Part shown: one piece after another, positions 7,204-14,261 of the stretch
How positions within the stretch are numbered: the stretch's first letter is position 1
Layout of the letters: every line of letters starts with the position of its first letter
Assembly: GCA_964472565.1 (NCBI GenBank)
Contig: CAYYNB010000059.1
Location: 1 to 32,237 of the forward strand
Source: DATAMF01 sp964472565
GTDB lineage: Bacteria > Chloroflexota > Anaerolineae > Aggregatilineales > Aggregatilineaceae
DNA: 32,237 nucleotides
Direction of reading: 5' to 3'
The notes under the pieces: model-generated
What the model was told of the DNA's origin: nothing
Database searches by the model: none
The model's input: only the letters and a program-made list of their open reading frames with translations
Made by a program: the position numbers and the translations under genes

Positions 7204-7224
7204 AGAAAATATTGGCGCAGCCTA
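7203..7224. repeat. 22-base exact dispersed repeat, copy 1
   Basis: The 22 bases starting AAGAAAATATTGG and ending CGCAGCCTA recur exactly at 27369-27390, about 20 kb away. Here they join the type-2 palindrome to the two-hairpin repeat. Confidence 0.7.
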
Positions 7225-7229
7225 GATAG

Positions 7230-7335
7230 CCGTTGTCGGGGCAGGTTTGCAAACCGGCTCCCTCCGCTCTCAGATCGGACATGCTTATCGGATGTTTAAT
7301 CGTTTATAACCGAATAATCCTCTAACCAATGGAGA
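7230..7335. repeat. Dispersed two-hairpin palindromic repeat, copy 2
   Basis: Matches copy 1 (2937-3030) in order: CCGTTGT, GGGGCAGGTTTGCAAACC, then CGGACAT...TATCGGATGTTTAA and ACCAATG. The right arm of the first hairpin has diverged (GGCTC in place of TGCCC), so the palindrome is partly decayed. Confidence 0.65.
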
Positions 7336-7535
7336 AATGTTTTTGTTCCCCTCCCTATAGTAAGTCCCTCATTATTCACCATCGAAGTTAGCCATCGAAG
7401 TTCACCATCCACGACCATGACAACCTCAAACACCCGTGCTATTCTGTAGTTGCACCCTGCTCACATACCTTTAATAACTCCCCAGGCGCACGGGGAGGAG
7501 GAGGGATCATCTGGAAGATCGACAATTTCCCCGTC

Positions 7536-7566
7536 TCGCGTCGTGAAAGGCCCTTCGCGTCGTGAA
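7536..7566. repeat. 12-base direct repeat pair
   Basis: TCGCGTCGTGAA occurs at 7536-7547 and again at 7555-7566, 19 bases apart (about two helical turns). It lies about 80 bases before the O-antigen-ligase-like gene and could be an operator-like pair; no regulator can be named. Confidence 0.45.
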
Positions 7567-7589
7567 TTTCTCTCTCAGAGGGTACGCAA

Positions 7590-7601
7590 GGGGGGGGGGG
7601 G
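7590..7601. repeat. Homopolymeric G12 tract upstream of the O-antigen-ligase-like gene
   Basis: Twelve consecutive G residues, followed at once by the small inverted repeat GCGC-TGTA-GCGC (7601-7612). It ends 41 bases before the start codon at 7643. Such tracts slip in replication and can change expression; they are also error-prone in sequencing. Confidence 0.75.
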
Positions 7602-7642
7602 CGCTGTAGCGCAATTGACCGCCCCTGGTTACACTTGATCTG

Positions 7643-9970
7643 ATGAACCTTTTCCGGCGCGCACTAATATTTCTAATAATCGTCTATTTTATGGCGCTTG
7701 GCGGCACTTATACCGGGCTGACAGGCACCACCCTTCAATCGATCTCGCTCATCATTTTAACAGCATCCATCGGCCTTTGGCTGCTTACCCGCCGTTTTCG
7801 TCTGACCCCAACTCCGCTTGATCGGGCCTTGCTGTTGTGGCTTCTCGCCTATACCGTGTCGTCGCTGCCGCATCTCTCAGGCCGCGTGTATATCGGCCTG
7901 TGGTACGCAGGTTTATATCTGGGAATTTGGCTGGTTCTTGCCGACCTTCGCCAGCGTGGTTTGCCCGCCGATTGGATTATCGGCTCAGTGCTTTTTACCT
8001 CCATTCCCATCATGTTTTTCGCACTCGCCCAGGTCCAATCCTGGTTTCCACAGTGGCTGAAAACCAGTGCGGTTCGCGTCGCATTGGTGCCGCCGCGTCC
8101 CACCAGCATCTACGGCAACCCCAACATCCTCGGCACAGTCCTGATCATGCTGCTCCCCTTTGCATTAGTCCGCATTCGTTGGGCCGCCCACAAACTGGAT
8201 CGTACGGTTTGGGTCGTTTGGCTTTTTCTGGCGCTGCTGATCCTCTACCTCACCTATTCGCGCGGTGCGTGGTTTGGCGGCGTTTCCGGCCTCTTGACCT
8301 TCGCCCTGCTGCTTTACCGCAATCCCGTTGAACTGTGGCAGAAATTACCCGCCAGACTGCGCCTGTCCCTGGTTATTGCTGCCATCCTTATCCTGATCAT
8401 TGCCCTGATCACACTCCGCGCCTTCGATACACCGCGCCGCAGTGCCAGCCACCGTTTGCAGCTTTACAACATCGCGCTGGACGAATTTACCGCGCATCCA
8501 TTGGTCGGCAGCGGCCCTTTTACCTTTGGTTTAGCGCTGCTCGAAAATCTTTCGATCCCGCCGCTCCAACCCCATGCCCATGCCCACGATCTGCCCTTGA
8601 ATATCGCCGCCGAATTAGGGCTTCTCGGTCTTTTCGCTTTCACCGTAACCCTTGTCCTGCTGCTGCGGCAGTTTGTTCGTATATTCCGTTCCGCCTCCAA
8701 TCCGCAGTCACGTGCCCATACAGTTGCTTGTCTGTCGTCTTTAGTCGCTTTTGGTGCGCAGAGCCTCGTGGACCTCACCGTGATGGTTCCTGCCATCATG
8801 CTGCTGTTGCTGGTCATCATGTCCCTTCTGGTTGAGCCAGCCCCCGATCCCATCCCCTCCCGATCAGCCTACCGCCTGCGCTTTGTTTTATCGGCGTTTT
8901 TGTGGCTCCCGCTTTTGCTCGTCGGTTGGTGGTCTGCCGCCGTTTACCGGGATTATATGCGTGGGCAGTTGGCCCTTCTCGATGGTGATTACCCTCGCAG
9001 TGTGAACATCTTACGTCAGGTAGCCGAGGATCAGCCGGGTTTGGCGCTCCACCATGCCGCTTATGCCTATGCCTCCGGTTTAGCTGCCTCCAATGGCGAT
9101 GCATCCTATCTTACCGAAGGTATTGCCGCCTATCGTCGCGCGCTCGATCAGGAACGCCCGCATGCCGTCTGGTGGACCAACTTGGCCGCGCTTTACTGGC
9201 AGTCCGGTGACCAAATCCGCGCGCTGGAAGCCATGCGTCAGGCCATCCATTATGCCTCCGAGGACCCCGACATCTGGCTTAACTTCGCCATCTATTCCGA
9301 AGAATCCGGCCAGACTGATCAGGCTGCATCCGCCTATCGCCGTGTATTGGAACTCGATCCCGCCTGGAGCTACGAACCGCAGTTCTGGACCACATCTCCG
9401 CTCCGCGAGCAGGTCTATTCCGCCGCCGCCCTCGATCCCTCACCCTACCACCGTGCTCTTACCCTCTGGCACAACGGCCAACCCGCTGCCGCTCTCGACG
9501 TGCTGGAAGCCCGAATTTCGCGCGATCCCAGCCAGCCCAAGCCCTACGTCCAGATTGCCCGCCTTTACATCGCAGACGGCCAGCTAGACCGCGCCGAAGA
9601 CTATCTTGATGCCGCCTACCTTTTGGTCCACGAAGACATCAATCTCGCCTGGATTCGTTATGCCGAAGCCCAAATCGCCCATGCGCGCGGTGATTTGGCC
9701 TTAGAACAGAAATTATTACAGGAAGCCTGCGATTACATTTGGCCCGATCCCACCGGACAGCCTATTTTTTATGGCCGCGACATCACCAATTACCAGTTTT
9801 TGCACGACACGGTGATCGGCGTATTGCTTCCCCAGGTCTACACGCTCGGTCCCGATCCCGAACTCGTCAGCCTGCTCTGCGGCTCCGTTATGGTGCATGA
9901 TGGTGGATGCCTGCGTTATAATCTCCACGATGCCTTCTGTAAATTGGAGTTAGTTTGGTGGCTGACATAA
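7643..9970 (+). CDS. O-antigen-ligase/Wzy-like membrane protein with C-terminal TPRs
   Basis: A 775-residue protein. Residues 1-400 hold about ten or more membrane segments with signatures of the Wzy_C/WaaL superfamily: TYSRGAW (204-210), HPLVGSGPFTFG (285-296) and the His-rich HAHAHDLPLNIAAELGLLG (311-329) in the large periplasmic or external loop before a membrane helix. A final membrane helix (about 412-433) is followed by tetratricopeptide repeats (about 440-700, for example ALYWQSGDQIRALEAMRQAI, AASAYRRVLELDPAW). The family joins or polymerises lipid-linked glycans, or glycosylates proteins, on the outer face of the membrane. The same domain order (Wzy_C plus TPR) is common in Chloroflexota. 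No other glycan gene is adjacent. There is no clear ribosome site; a TACACT seven bases before the ATG hints at leaderless transcription. The last 13 bases overlap lipA. Confidence 0.85.
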   Translation: MNLFRRALIFLIIVYFMALGGTYTGLTGTTLQSISLIILTASIGLWLLTRRFRLTPTPLDRALLLWLLAYTVSSLPHLSGRVYIGLWYAGLYLGIWLVLADLRQRGLPADWIIGSVLFTSIPIMFFALAQVQSWFPQWLKTSAVRVALVPPRPTSIYGNPNILGTVLIMLLPFALVRIRWAAHKLDRTVWVVWLFLALLILYLTYSRGAWFGGVSGLLTFALLLYRNPVELWQKLPARLRLSLVIAAILILIIALITLRAFDTPRRSASHRLQLYNIALDEFTAHPLVGSGPFTFGLALLENLSIPPLQPHAHAHDLPLNIAAELGLLGLFAFTVTLVLLLRQFVRIFRSASNPQSRAHTVACLSSLVAFGAQSLVDLTVMVPAIMLLLLVIMSLLVEPAPDPIPSRSAYRLRFVLSAFLWLPLLLVGWWSAAVYRDYMRGQLALLDGDYPRSVNILRQVAEDQPGLALHHAAYAYASGLAASNGDASYLTEGIAAYRRALDQERPHAVWWTNLAALYWQSGDQIRALEAMRQAIHYASEDPDIWLNFAIYSEESGQTDQAASAYRRVLELDPAWSYEPQFWTTSPLREQVYSAAALDPSPYHRALTLWHNGQPAAALDVLEARISRDPSQPKPYVQIARLYIADGQLDRAEDYLDAAYLLVHEDINLAWIRYAEAQIAHARGDLALEQKLLQEACDYIWPDPTGQPIFYGRDITNYQFLHDTVIGVLLPQVYTLGPDPELVSLLCGSVMVHDGGCLRYNLHDAFCKLELVWWLT

Positions 9971-10899
9971 TCAAGATCGATGACGTAAAACCTGACATGG
10001 ACGAGCGCCCCAAGCGCCGCCCCGACTGGATCAAAGTCCGCGCGCCGAGTGGTGAAACCTACGAGCGCGTTTATAACCTGATGCGCGTCAAAAAGCTGCA
10101 CACCGTCTGCGAAGAGGCCATGTGTCCGAACATGGGCGAATGTTGGGGCAGCGGCACAGCCACATTTCTGATGATGGGTGACACCTGTACGCGATCCTGC
10201 CGCTTCTGTGACATTAAAACAGGTCGTCCCGCCCCGCTGGATTGGCAGGAACCCAACCGCGTTGCCGAATCCGTCAAAGCCATGAATTTGCGCCATGTTG
10301 TGATCACGAGTGTCAACCGTGACGAGCGCAAAGACGGCGGCGCGCCCATTTTTGCAATGGTCATCCGCCGTATTCGTCAGATGCAGCCCGGTTGCAGCAT
10401 CGAAGTTTTGATCCCCGACTTTAAAGGCAATCGGGACTCGCTGAAAATCGTCATGGATGCCCAGCCGGAAATCCTGAATCACAATGTCGAAACCGTGCCG
10501 CGTTTATTCCGTTCGGTTCAGCCCCAGGATCACTACGAGTGGGCCGAAGCCACCCTGCGCACCGCGAAGGAACTCGATCCCCTCGTGCTCACCAAGAGCG
10601 GGATCATGTTAGGCTTGGGCGAAACCTTTGATGAAGTGGTCGAGGTCATGCGCGATCTATCAAATTGGGGCGTTGACATCCTGACCATCGGCCAATATCT
10701 CCAGCCTAGCAAGCAGCACATGCCCATTGATCGTTATTACACCCTTGAAGAATTTGCCGAACTCAAGCGTATCGGTGTGGAAGAATTAGGCTTTAAATGG
10801 GTCGAATCCGCGCCGCTGGTCCGCAGCAGTTACCACGCCGAACAGCAGGTGCGCACCCTCTCTCGCCTGAACCATTTCCGTCTCCGCGACGAAGAGTAG
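9958..10899 (+). CDS. lipA: Lipoyl synthase
   Basis: A radical-SAM enzyme that inserts two sulfurs into octanoyl groups on lipoyl domains, using one cluster for radical generation and a second auxiliary cluster that is consumed as sulfur source. Counting from the GTG at 9958, the auxiliary cluster ligands are C51, C56 and C62 (CEEAMCPNMGEC), the radical-SAM triad is C77, C81, C84 (CTRSCRFC), and the C-terminal serine ligand lies in LVRSSYHAEQQ. The 313-residue length is typical. Both TTG (9955) and GTG (9958) are possible starts; GGAG at 9946-9949 is better spaced for the GTG. The start lies inside the end of the preceding membrane-protein gene, implying coupled translation, although the functions look unrelated. 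No lipB is adjacent. Confidence 0.96.
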   Translation: MADIIKIDDVKPDMDERPKRRPDWIKVRAPSGETYERVYNLMRVKKLHTVCEEAMCPNMGECWGSGTATFLMMGDTCTRSCRFCDIKTGRPAPLDWQEPNRVAESVKAMNLRHVVITSVNRDERKDGGAPIFAMVIRRIRQMQPGCSIEVLIPDFKGNRDSLKIVMDAQPEILNHNVETVPRLFRSVQPQDHYEWAEATLRTAKELDPLVLTKSGIMLGLGETFDEVVEVMRDLSNWGVDILTIGQYLQPSKQHMPIDRYYTLEEFAELKRIGVEELGFKWVESAPLVRSSYHAEQQVRTLSRLNHFRLRDEE

Positions 10900-10906
10900 C
10901 CAACCA

Positions 10907-10940
10907 AAAACGCCGGGCAAAATGTCCGGCGTTTTATTTT
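10907..10940 (+). terminator. Bidirectional terminator between lipA and the DnaB-like gene
   Basis: AAAACGCCGG (10907-10916) and CCGGCGTTTT (10926-10935), then ATTTT. The A-tract on the left serves as the T-tract on the minus strand, so it can end both convergent transcripts. Confidence 0.88.
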
Positions 10941-10962
10941 CGCGTGATCTATCGATCTATCG

Positions 10963-12154
10963 CTAGCTCTCGATAATTTTATCGTCGATCAACTGCTGCT
11001 GGACCCGCTGCCCACGTGTATCAAACGCGAAAAACGGCGCATGCAGTTGAAATTCCATATCCTGCATCGCGCGNNNNNNNNNNCGCGCGTCCGGCTCGGT
11101 TCTTCTCGATGGTAAACACCACCCAATCCCGGAACTGCCGTGCTTGGTACGGATTGAAGGCCACATGTTCTTTTGACAGAATATGGTACTTGTTATTCAT
11201 AATCACGGCGATGTCGCATTCATAGTCCAGCGCCGAACTCCCGCGCAGGTGGAACAGGTGCAGCCGGTTGGCCTTCAACCCTTCCCGATCTGCTGCCACA
11301 ATCGCCCACACCGGCACGCCCAGTGCCAGCGCCATATCTTTCAGCCCCTCAACCACAATCGTAACTTTTTCACCTTCGTCTGTCGCCCGTTCGGGATGAA
11401 TAGCAACCTTTTGCAGGTAATCCACAAATACGCTGACATTCCCGCCCGTCGCATCACACAATCGACTCGTCATCTCTCGAATCGCGCGCAGCGTTGTAAC
11501 CGCCGGACTCGCTTTGACCAGAATCAGCCGGTCTGCATAGCGGTTCATCCGCGCCAGCGGCATCGCCGTTTTAGCATTTTCCCGCAGAATCGTTTGTAAC
11601 GATCCGCCGCCGTCTGCCCCGCCCCGCATCGTGCTTTTCGCCCGCTCCGCGATAATGATGTCATACAAATCTTTGAGCCGGATCCCATTTTTTAAATCGA
11701 CTTCGGGCGGGTTAATGCTTTCCAGGCACAGCAGGCGGTTCATCAAATGCGTTTCGGTGTGTTCATACGACAGGTAAAATGCAAATTGGCCGCTGCGCAT
11801 AGCAACATTCCGCGCAATTTGCAGCGTAGCAATCGTCTTTCCGATCCCCTGCGCCCCACCCAACAGCACCAGTTCCGTTTTGCGTAATCCACCGCCGATC
11901 ATACCATCCAGCGGATCAAATCCGGTGGGCAGCGGCACATATTCCGTCAAATCGCCGCGTACCACCATATCGTTGGCTTCATTCATCACCTGCGCCAACG
12001 TGCGAGGCATATGAGCAGCACTGCGGTTCGAGCTGCTGCTGCGCTCACGCGGTACCCCCCGTACATCCTGTCGTTCATCTTCATACCCGGAACTCCCTGG
12101 TACGGGTGATGACGGCTCATCTGCCATATCATCGTTAAACCGTCGTGTCGACAT
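10963..12154 (-). CDS. DnaB-type helicase-domain ATPase, orphan, interrupted by an N gap
   Basis: This encodes the RecA-like C-terminal domain of DnaB-family helicases, without the DnaB N-terminal domain. Walker A is GGAQGIGKT (residues 99-107), Walker B is VSVFVDYLQ, and the end of the domain keeps the FTIEKNRAG motif equivalent to DnaB's KxRxG arginine-finger loop. The first 50 residues are low-complexity Ser/Arg. Ten N at 11074-11083 break the frame. Both flanks end in CGCGCG; joining them there removes 16 bases and gives a continuous 391-residue protein reading NRAGRAMQDMEF and ending DDKIIES. So the gene is probably intact and the gap artificial. Being short, it is unlikely to be the replicative helicase; a KaiC/RadA-like or accessory role is possible. 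It may also derive from a mobile element, though none is visible. Confidence 0.8.
11074..11083. other. Assembly gap (10 N)
   Basis: Ten N of presumably arbitrary length. The flanking bases are CGCGCG on both sides (11068-11073 and 11084-11089), suggesting two contigs that overlap by at least six bases. Confidence 0.95.
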
Positions 12155-12252
12155 GTAATCCTATTCCTCACACGTTATTTTCTGTTAATTCTACTGTCTC
12201 CTCAGATTCCCTGCAAACGTATGCGGTCGGATGAACTCCGAATCATGGGCCA

Positions 12253-12281
12253 TTGACGCCCCTCCCGTCGCCCAGTATAAT
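12253..12281 (+). promoter_or_regulatory. Promoter of rplU-rpmA
   Basis: TTGACG (12253-12258), 17-base spacer, TATAAT (12276-12281). One mismatch to the full sigma70 consensus. Start of transcription near 12288, leader about 87 bases. Confidence 0.85.
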
Positions 12282-12289
12282 ATTTACCT

Positions 12290-12307
12290 TTGGTAGATTG
12301 ATACCAA
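12290..12307 (+). promoter_or_regulatory. Hairpin at the 5' end of the rplU leader
   Basis: TTGGTA (12290-12295) and TACCAA (12302-12307) around GATTGA, at the very start of the predicted transcript. It could stabilise the mRNA 5' end or be part of a ribosomal-protein leader; no known L21 leader can be matched by eye. Confidence 0.4.
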
Positions 12308-12374
12308 TTTTCCCCGTTAGGACGGACCTTTCCCCCAGTCCCTAGCGGCGGCAAGTGAAGATTGGAGAAAGTAC

Positions 12375-12692
12375 ATGTACGCAATTATTCGCACCGGCGG
12401 ACGACAGTTCCGTGCGGAACCTGGGCAGGTTATCGATGTTGAGCGCTTGCCCATTGAAGAGGGCACAACGGTTCAGCTAACCGATGTGTTGTTGGTCGCT
12501 CCCGATGCTGGCACGCCGCTCATTGGTCAACCTGTGGTTGCCAACGCTGTAGTGAATGCAACGGTAGTCAAGCAGGGACGTGAGCGTAAAGTGTTTGTTT
12601 GGAAGTACAAGCCGAAAAAACACTATCGTCGTCGTCGGGGCCATCGTCAATATTTTACGTCGCTGCGTATTGATAGCATTACGGGCGTGTAG
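12375..12692 (+). CDS. rplU: 50S ribosomal protein bL21
   Basis: A 105-residue protein with the L21 pattern: MYAIIRTGGRQFRAEPGQ at the start, the VLLVAPDAGTPLIGQP loop, and the basic KYKPKKHYRRRRGHRQ segment that contacts 23S rRNA. Length is normal. GGAGAA lies seven bases upstream of the ATG. It precedes rpmA by 12 bases, the nearly universal bacterial order, and shares the strong promoter at 12253. Confidence 0.97.
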   Translation: MYAIIRTGGRQFRAEPGQVIDVERLPIEEGTTVQLTDVLLVAPDAGTPLIGQPVVANAVVNATVVKQGRERKVFVWKYKPKKHYRRRRGHRQYFTSLRIDSITGV

Positions 12693-12704
12693 AGGAGCGG
12701 AATC

Positions 12705-12995
12705 ATGGCACATAAAAAAGGTGGCGGTTCGACTAGAAATGGTCGTGATAGTGCTGGTCAGCGGCTTGGCATCAAAAAGTTTGGTGGCGAATATGTGATC
12801 CCCGGCAACATCATTGTTCGTCAGCATGGAACCAAGTTCCATCCTGGAAACAATGTCGGCATGGGGCGTGACTATACCATCTTTGCGACCATCCCTGGTT
12901 ATGTCGTGTTTGAACAGGTTGGGCGTGATCGGAAGCGCATCAGCGTTTACCCCGAAGTCCCTGGCAAAACAGAAACAGCTCAATCGGAGCAATAA
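12705..12995 (+). CDS. rpmA: 50S ribosomal protein bL27
   Basis: A 96-residue protein starting MAHKKGGGSTRNGRDS, the conserved N-terminus that reaches the peptidyl-transferase centre. There is no Firmicutes-type cleaved N-terminal extension before AHKK. The middle (GNIIVRQHGTKFHPGNNVGMGRD) is highly characteristic. GAGGAG precedes the ATG by seven bases. It is cotranscribed with rplU. Confidence 0.97.
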   Translation: MAHKKGGGSTRNGRDSAGQRLGIKKFGGEYVIPGNIIVRQHGTKFHPGNNVGMGRDYTIFATIPGYVVFEQVGRDRKRISVYPEVPGKTETAQSEQ

Positions 12996-12996
12996 G

Positions 12997-13017
12997 CCAG
13001 CCTGACCCGCTGGTTTT
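12997..13017 (+). terminator. Weak terminator or attenuator after rpmA
   Basis: CCAGC (12997-13001) pairs with GCTGG (13009-13013) around CTGACCC, followed by TTTT. The stem is short, so read-through into rpmE is likely. Confidence 0.4.
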
Positions 13018-13025
13018 GATCGTTA

Positions 13026-13069
13026 GTTCCGTATACCGCTACGCATCACCCCATTGTGGGAACCGTAGC
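13026..13069 (+). promoter_or_regulatory. Structured leader before rpmE with competing pairings
   Basis: GCTACG (13038-13043) pairs with CGTAGC (13064-13069) and encloses CCCA-TTG-TGGG (13050-13060). GTTCC (13026-13030) can instead pair with GGAAC (13059-13063), which crosses the first stem. The element ends 20 bases before the rpmE ATG and includes sequence next to its ribosome site. A role in autoregulation by bL31 is conceivable but inferred. Confidence 0.4.
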
Positions 13070-13089
13070 AGAAAAGGTTACATTTAATC

Positions 13090-13557
13090 ATGCGTGAAAA
13101 TATCCATCCCAAGTGGTTCCCCGAAGCACGTGTTATCTGTGCCTGTGGCAATACGTGGACCGTTGGCTCCACCGTTGCCGAAATCCGTACCGATGTGTGC
13201 TCGGCTTGCCATCCTTTCTTCACTGGCGAACAGCGTATCGTGGACACCGAAGGACAGGTGGACCGCTTCATGAAGCGTTTGCGTGTCCGTGATCAGCGCA
13301 TCGCTGAAGTAGAATCCCGCGATATGGGCCGCACTTCACCCGATGTTCCGATTGCCGACCTCGGCCTTGACAAACGTTATACCAGCGTTTTGGTCGAAAA
13401 TGGCATCGAAGTCATCGGTGATCTGGTTGCGCGTTGGGAAGAAGGCGGCGACAAGGCCGTTTTGGCAATCCCCGGTGTTGGCCGTAAAGTCTTGGCCGAC
13501 ATGAAGAAGTTGCTGCGTGCTCGCGGTTACGACATTCCAGCATTTGAGGAAGAATAA
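13090..13557 (+). CDS. rpmE: 50S ribosomal protein bL31 fused to an RNAP alpha-CTD-like domain
   Basis: Residues 1-70 are a zinc-binding (C+) bL31: MRENIHPKW, ligands C17 and C19 (CACG), C37 and C40 (CSAC), and HPFFTGEQRIVDTEGQVDRF. A normal bL31 ends here at 66-75 residues. This one continues to 155. After a charged linker, residues 85-150 match the C-terminal domain of RNA polymerase alpha: PIADLGLDKRYTSVL then ENGIEVIGDLVAR and then IPGVGRKVLADMKKLLRARG. E. coli alpha has RPVDDLELTVRSANCL, IGDLV and NLGKKSLTEIK at the same places. Residues equivalent to its DNA-contacting R265, G296 and K298 are kept. The domain is a helix-hairpin-helix type fold. It sits before tdk and has its own terminator. 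The first half is certain; the origin of the second is by similarity seen by eye. Confidence 0.93.
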   Translation: MRENIHPKWFPEARVICACGNTWTVGSTVAEIRTDVCSACHPFFTGEQRIVDTEGQVDRFMKRLRVRDQRIAEVESRDMGRTSPDVPIADLGLDKRYTSVLVENGIEVIGDLVARWEEGGDKAVLAIPGVGRKVLADMKKLLRARGYDIPAFEEE

Positions 13558-13582
13558 TCTTCCTGTTTGGCTTCAAATTTGA

Positions 13583-13613
13583 AGGGCAGGCTCATAAGGT
13601 CTGCCCTTTCTTT
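13583..13613 (+). terminator. Intrinsic terminator of rpmE
   Basis: AGGGCAG (13583-13589) and CTGCCCT (13601-13607) followed by TTCTTT. The arms are the same seven bases as in the RRM-gene terminator at 6975. A 14-base palindrome CTTCAAATTTGAAG lies just before it (13571-13584). Confidence 0.85.
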
Positions 13614-13636
13614 ATGTCCACATGAGAGGAACAGCG

Positions 13637-14209
13637 ATGAAACACCATCGAGGGCAAGTCGAAGTTATCTGCGGTAGCATGTTCAGCGGCAAGACCGAAG
13701 AACTGATCCGTCGGGTACGTCGTGCCAGTATTGCCCAGCAAAAGGTGCAGGTTTTTAAGCCCGAAATCGATACCCGTTTTACACATGAGCGTGTCACCTC
13801 CCACAATGGTCAGGATTTTGATGCCATTCCCGTCCATGACTCCACCGACCTGCTGAAGCGCATTGAATCGGCTACCACAGTGGTCGCCATCGATGAAGCC
13901 CAGTTTTTCGACGCCCAGATAGTTGAAGTCACAGAAATGCTTGCCAACAAAGGGTTGCGCGTCATCGTTGCGGGATTGGATATGGATTTTCGGGGTGAGC
14001 CGTTTGGCCCCATGCCGATGCTGATGTGTCAGGCTGACGAAGTACAAAAACTCCACGCGATCTGCATGGTGTGTGGCGAAGAAGCCAGCCGCACCCAGCG
14101 CCTCGTGAACGGCCAGCCAGCCAATTACCACGACCCAATTATTATGGTTGGCGCATCCGAGTCCTACGAAGCCCGCTGCCGCGAACATCACAGCGTCCCC
14201 GGACGCTGA
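13637..14209 (+). CDS. tdk: Thymidine kinase (type II)
   Basis: A 190-residue salvage enzyme that phosphorylates thymidine with ATP. The P-loop is GSMFSGKT (residues 13-20), Walker B and catalytic Glu87 lie in VVAIDEAQF, and the lasso/zinc region has C143 and C146 (CMVC) with C181 and H184 (ARCREH). The substrate loop reads YEARC. An ATG at 13622 is in frame, but AGAGGA is placed six bases before the ATG at 13637, which also gives the usual N-terminus. The gene begins just after the rpmE terminator and ends at a long inverted repeat shared with the convergent protease gene. Confidence 0.96.
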   Translation: MKHHRGQVEVICGSMFSGKTEELIRRVRRASIAQQKVQVFKPEIDTRFTHERVTSHNGQDFDAIPVHDSTDLLKRIESATTVVAIDEAQFFDAQIVEVTEMLANKGLRVIVAGLDMDFRGEPFGPMPMLMCQADEVQKLHAICMVCGEEASRTQRLVNGQPANYHDPIIMVGASESYEARCREHHSVPGR

Positions 14210-14211
14210 AC

Positions 14212-14251
14212 CATCAAGGAATGGCTGATATTTTACAGCCATTCCTTGATG
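14212..14251. terminator. Bidirectional terminator between tdk and the CPBP gene
   Basis: A perfect 16-base inverted repeat: the arm at 14212-14227 begins CATCAAGGAATGG, the arm at 14236-14251 ends TTCCTTGATG, with loop ATATTTTA. It lies between two convergent stops; there is little T-tract on either side. Confidence 0.75.
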
Positions 14252-14261
14252 CAAATTTACG

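Larger units (their letters stand above)
6999..7642. other. Gene-free 644-base stretch with nested repeats
   Basis: I see no credible gene here. An open frame at 7450-7638 is not protein-like and runs through a G12 tract. The stretch holds copy 2 of the type-2 palindromic repeat (7138-7203), one copy of a 22-base exact repeat (7203-7224), copy 2 of the two-hairpin repeat (7230-7335), a CCATCGAAGTT direct repeat (about 7379-7402), a 12-base direct repeat TCGCGTCGTGAA (7536-7547 and 7555-7566), and the G tract at 7590-7601. It looks like an accumulation site for extragenic repeats. Confidence 0.7.

Noticed and set aside
7379..7566. Short direct repeats (CCATCGAAGTT and TCGCGTCGTGAA) that might suggest a CRISPR array.
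   Set aside because: Only two copies each, different repeats, irregular and very short spacers, and no cas genes.
7450..7638. A 62-codon plus-strand frame in the spacer before the O-antigen-ligase-like gene.
   Set aside because: It depends on the length of the G12 tract, has no ribosome site and encodes no protein-like pattern.
13622..13636. Upstream in-frame ATG of tdk.
   Set aside because: The ribosome site AGAGGA lies within these bases and serves the ATG at 13637; family N-termini also fit the later start.
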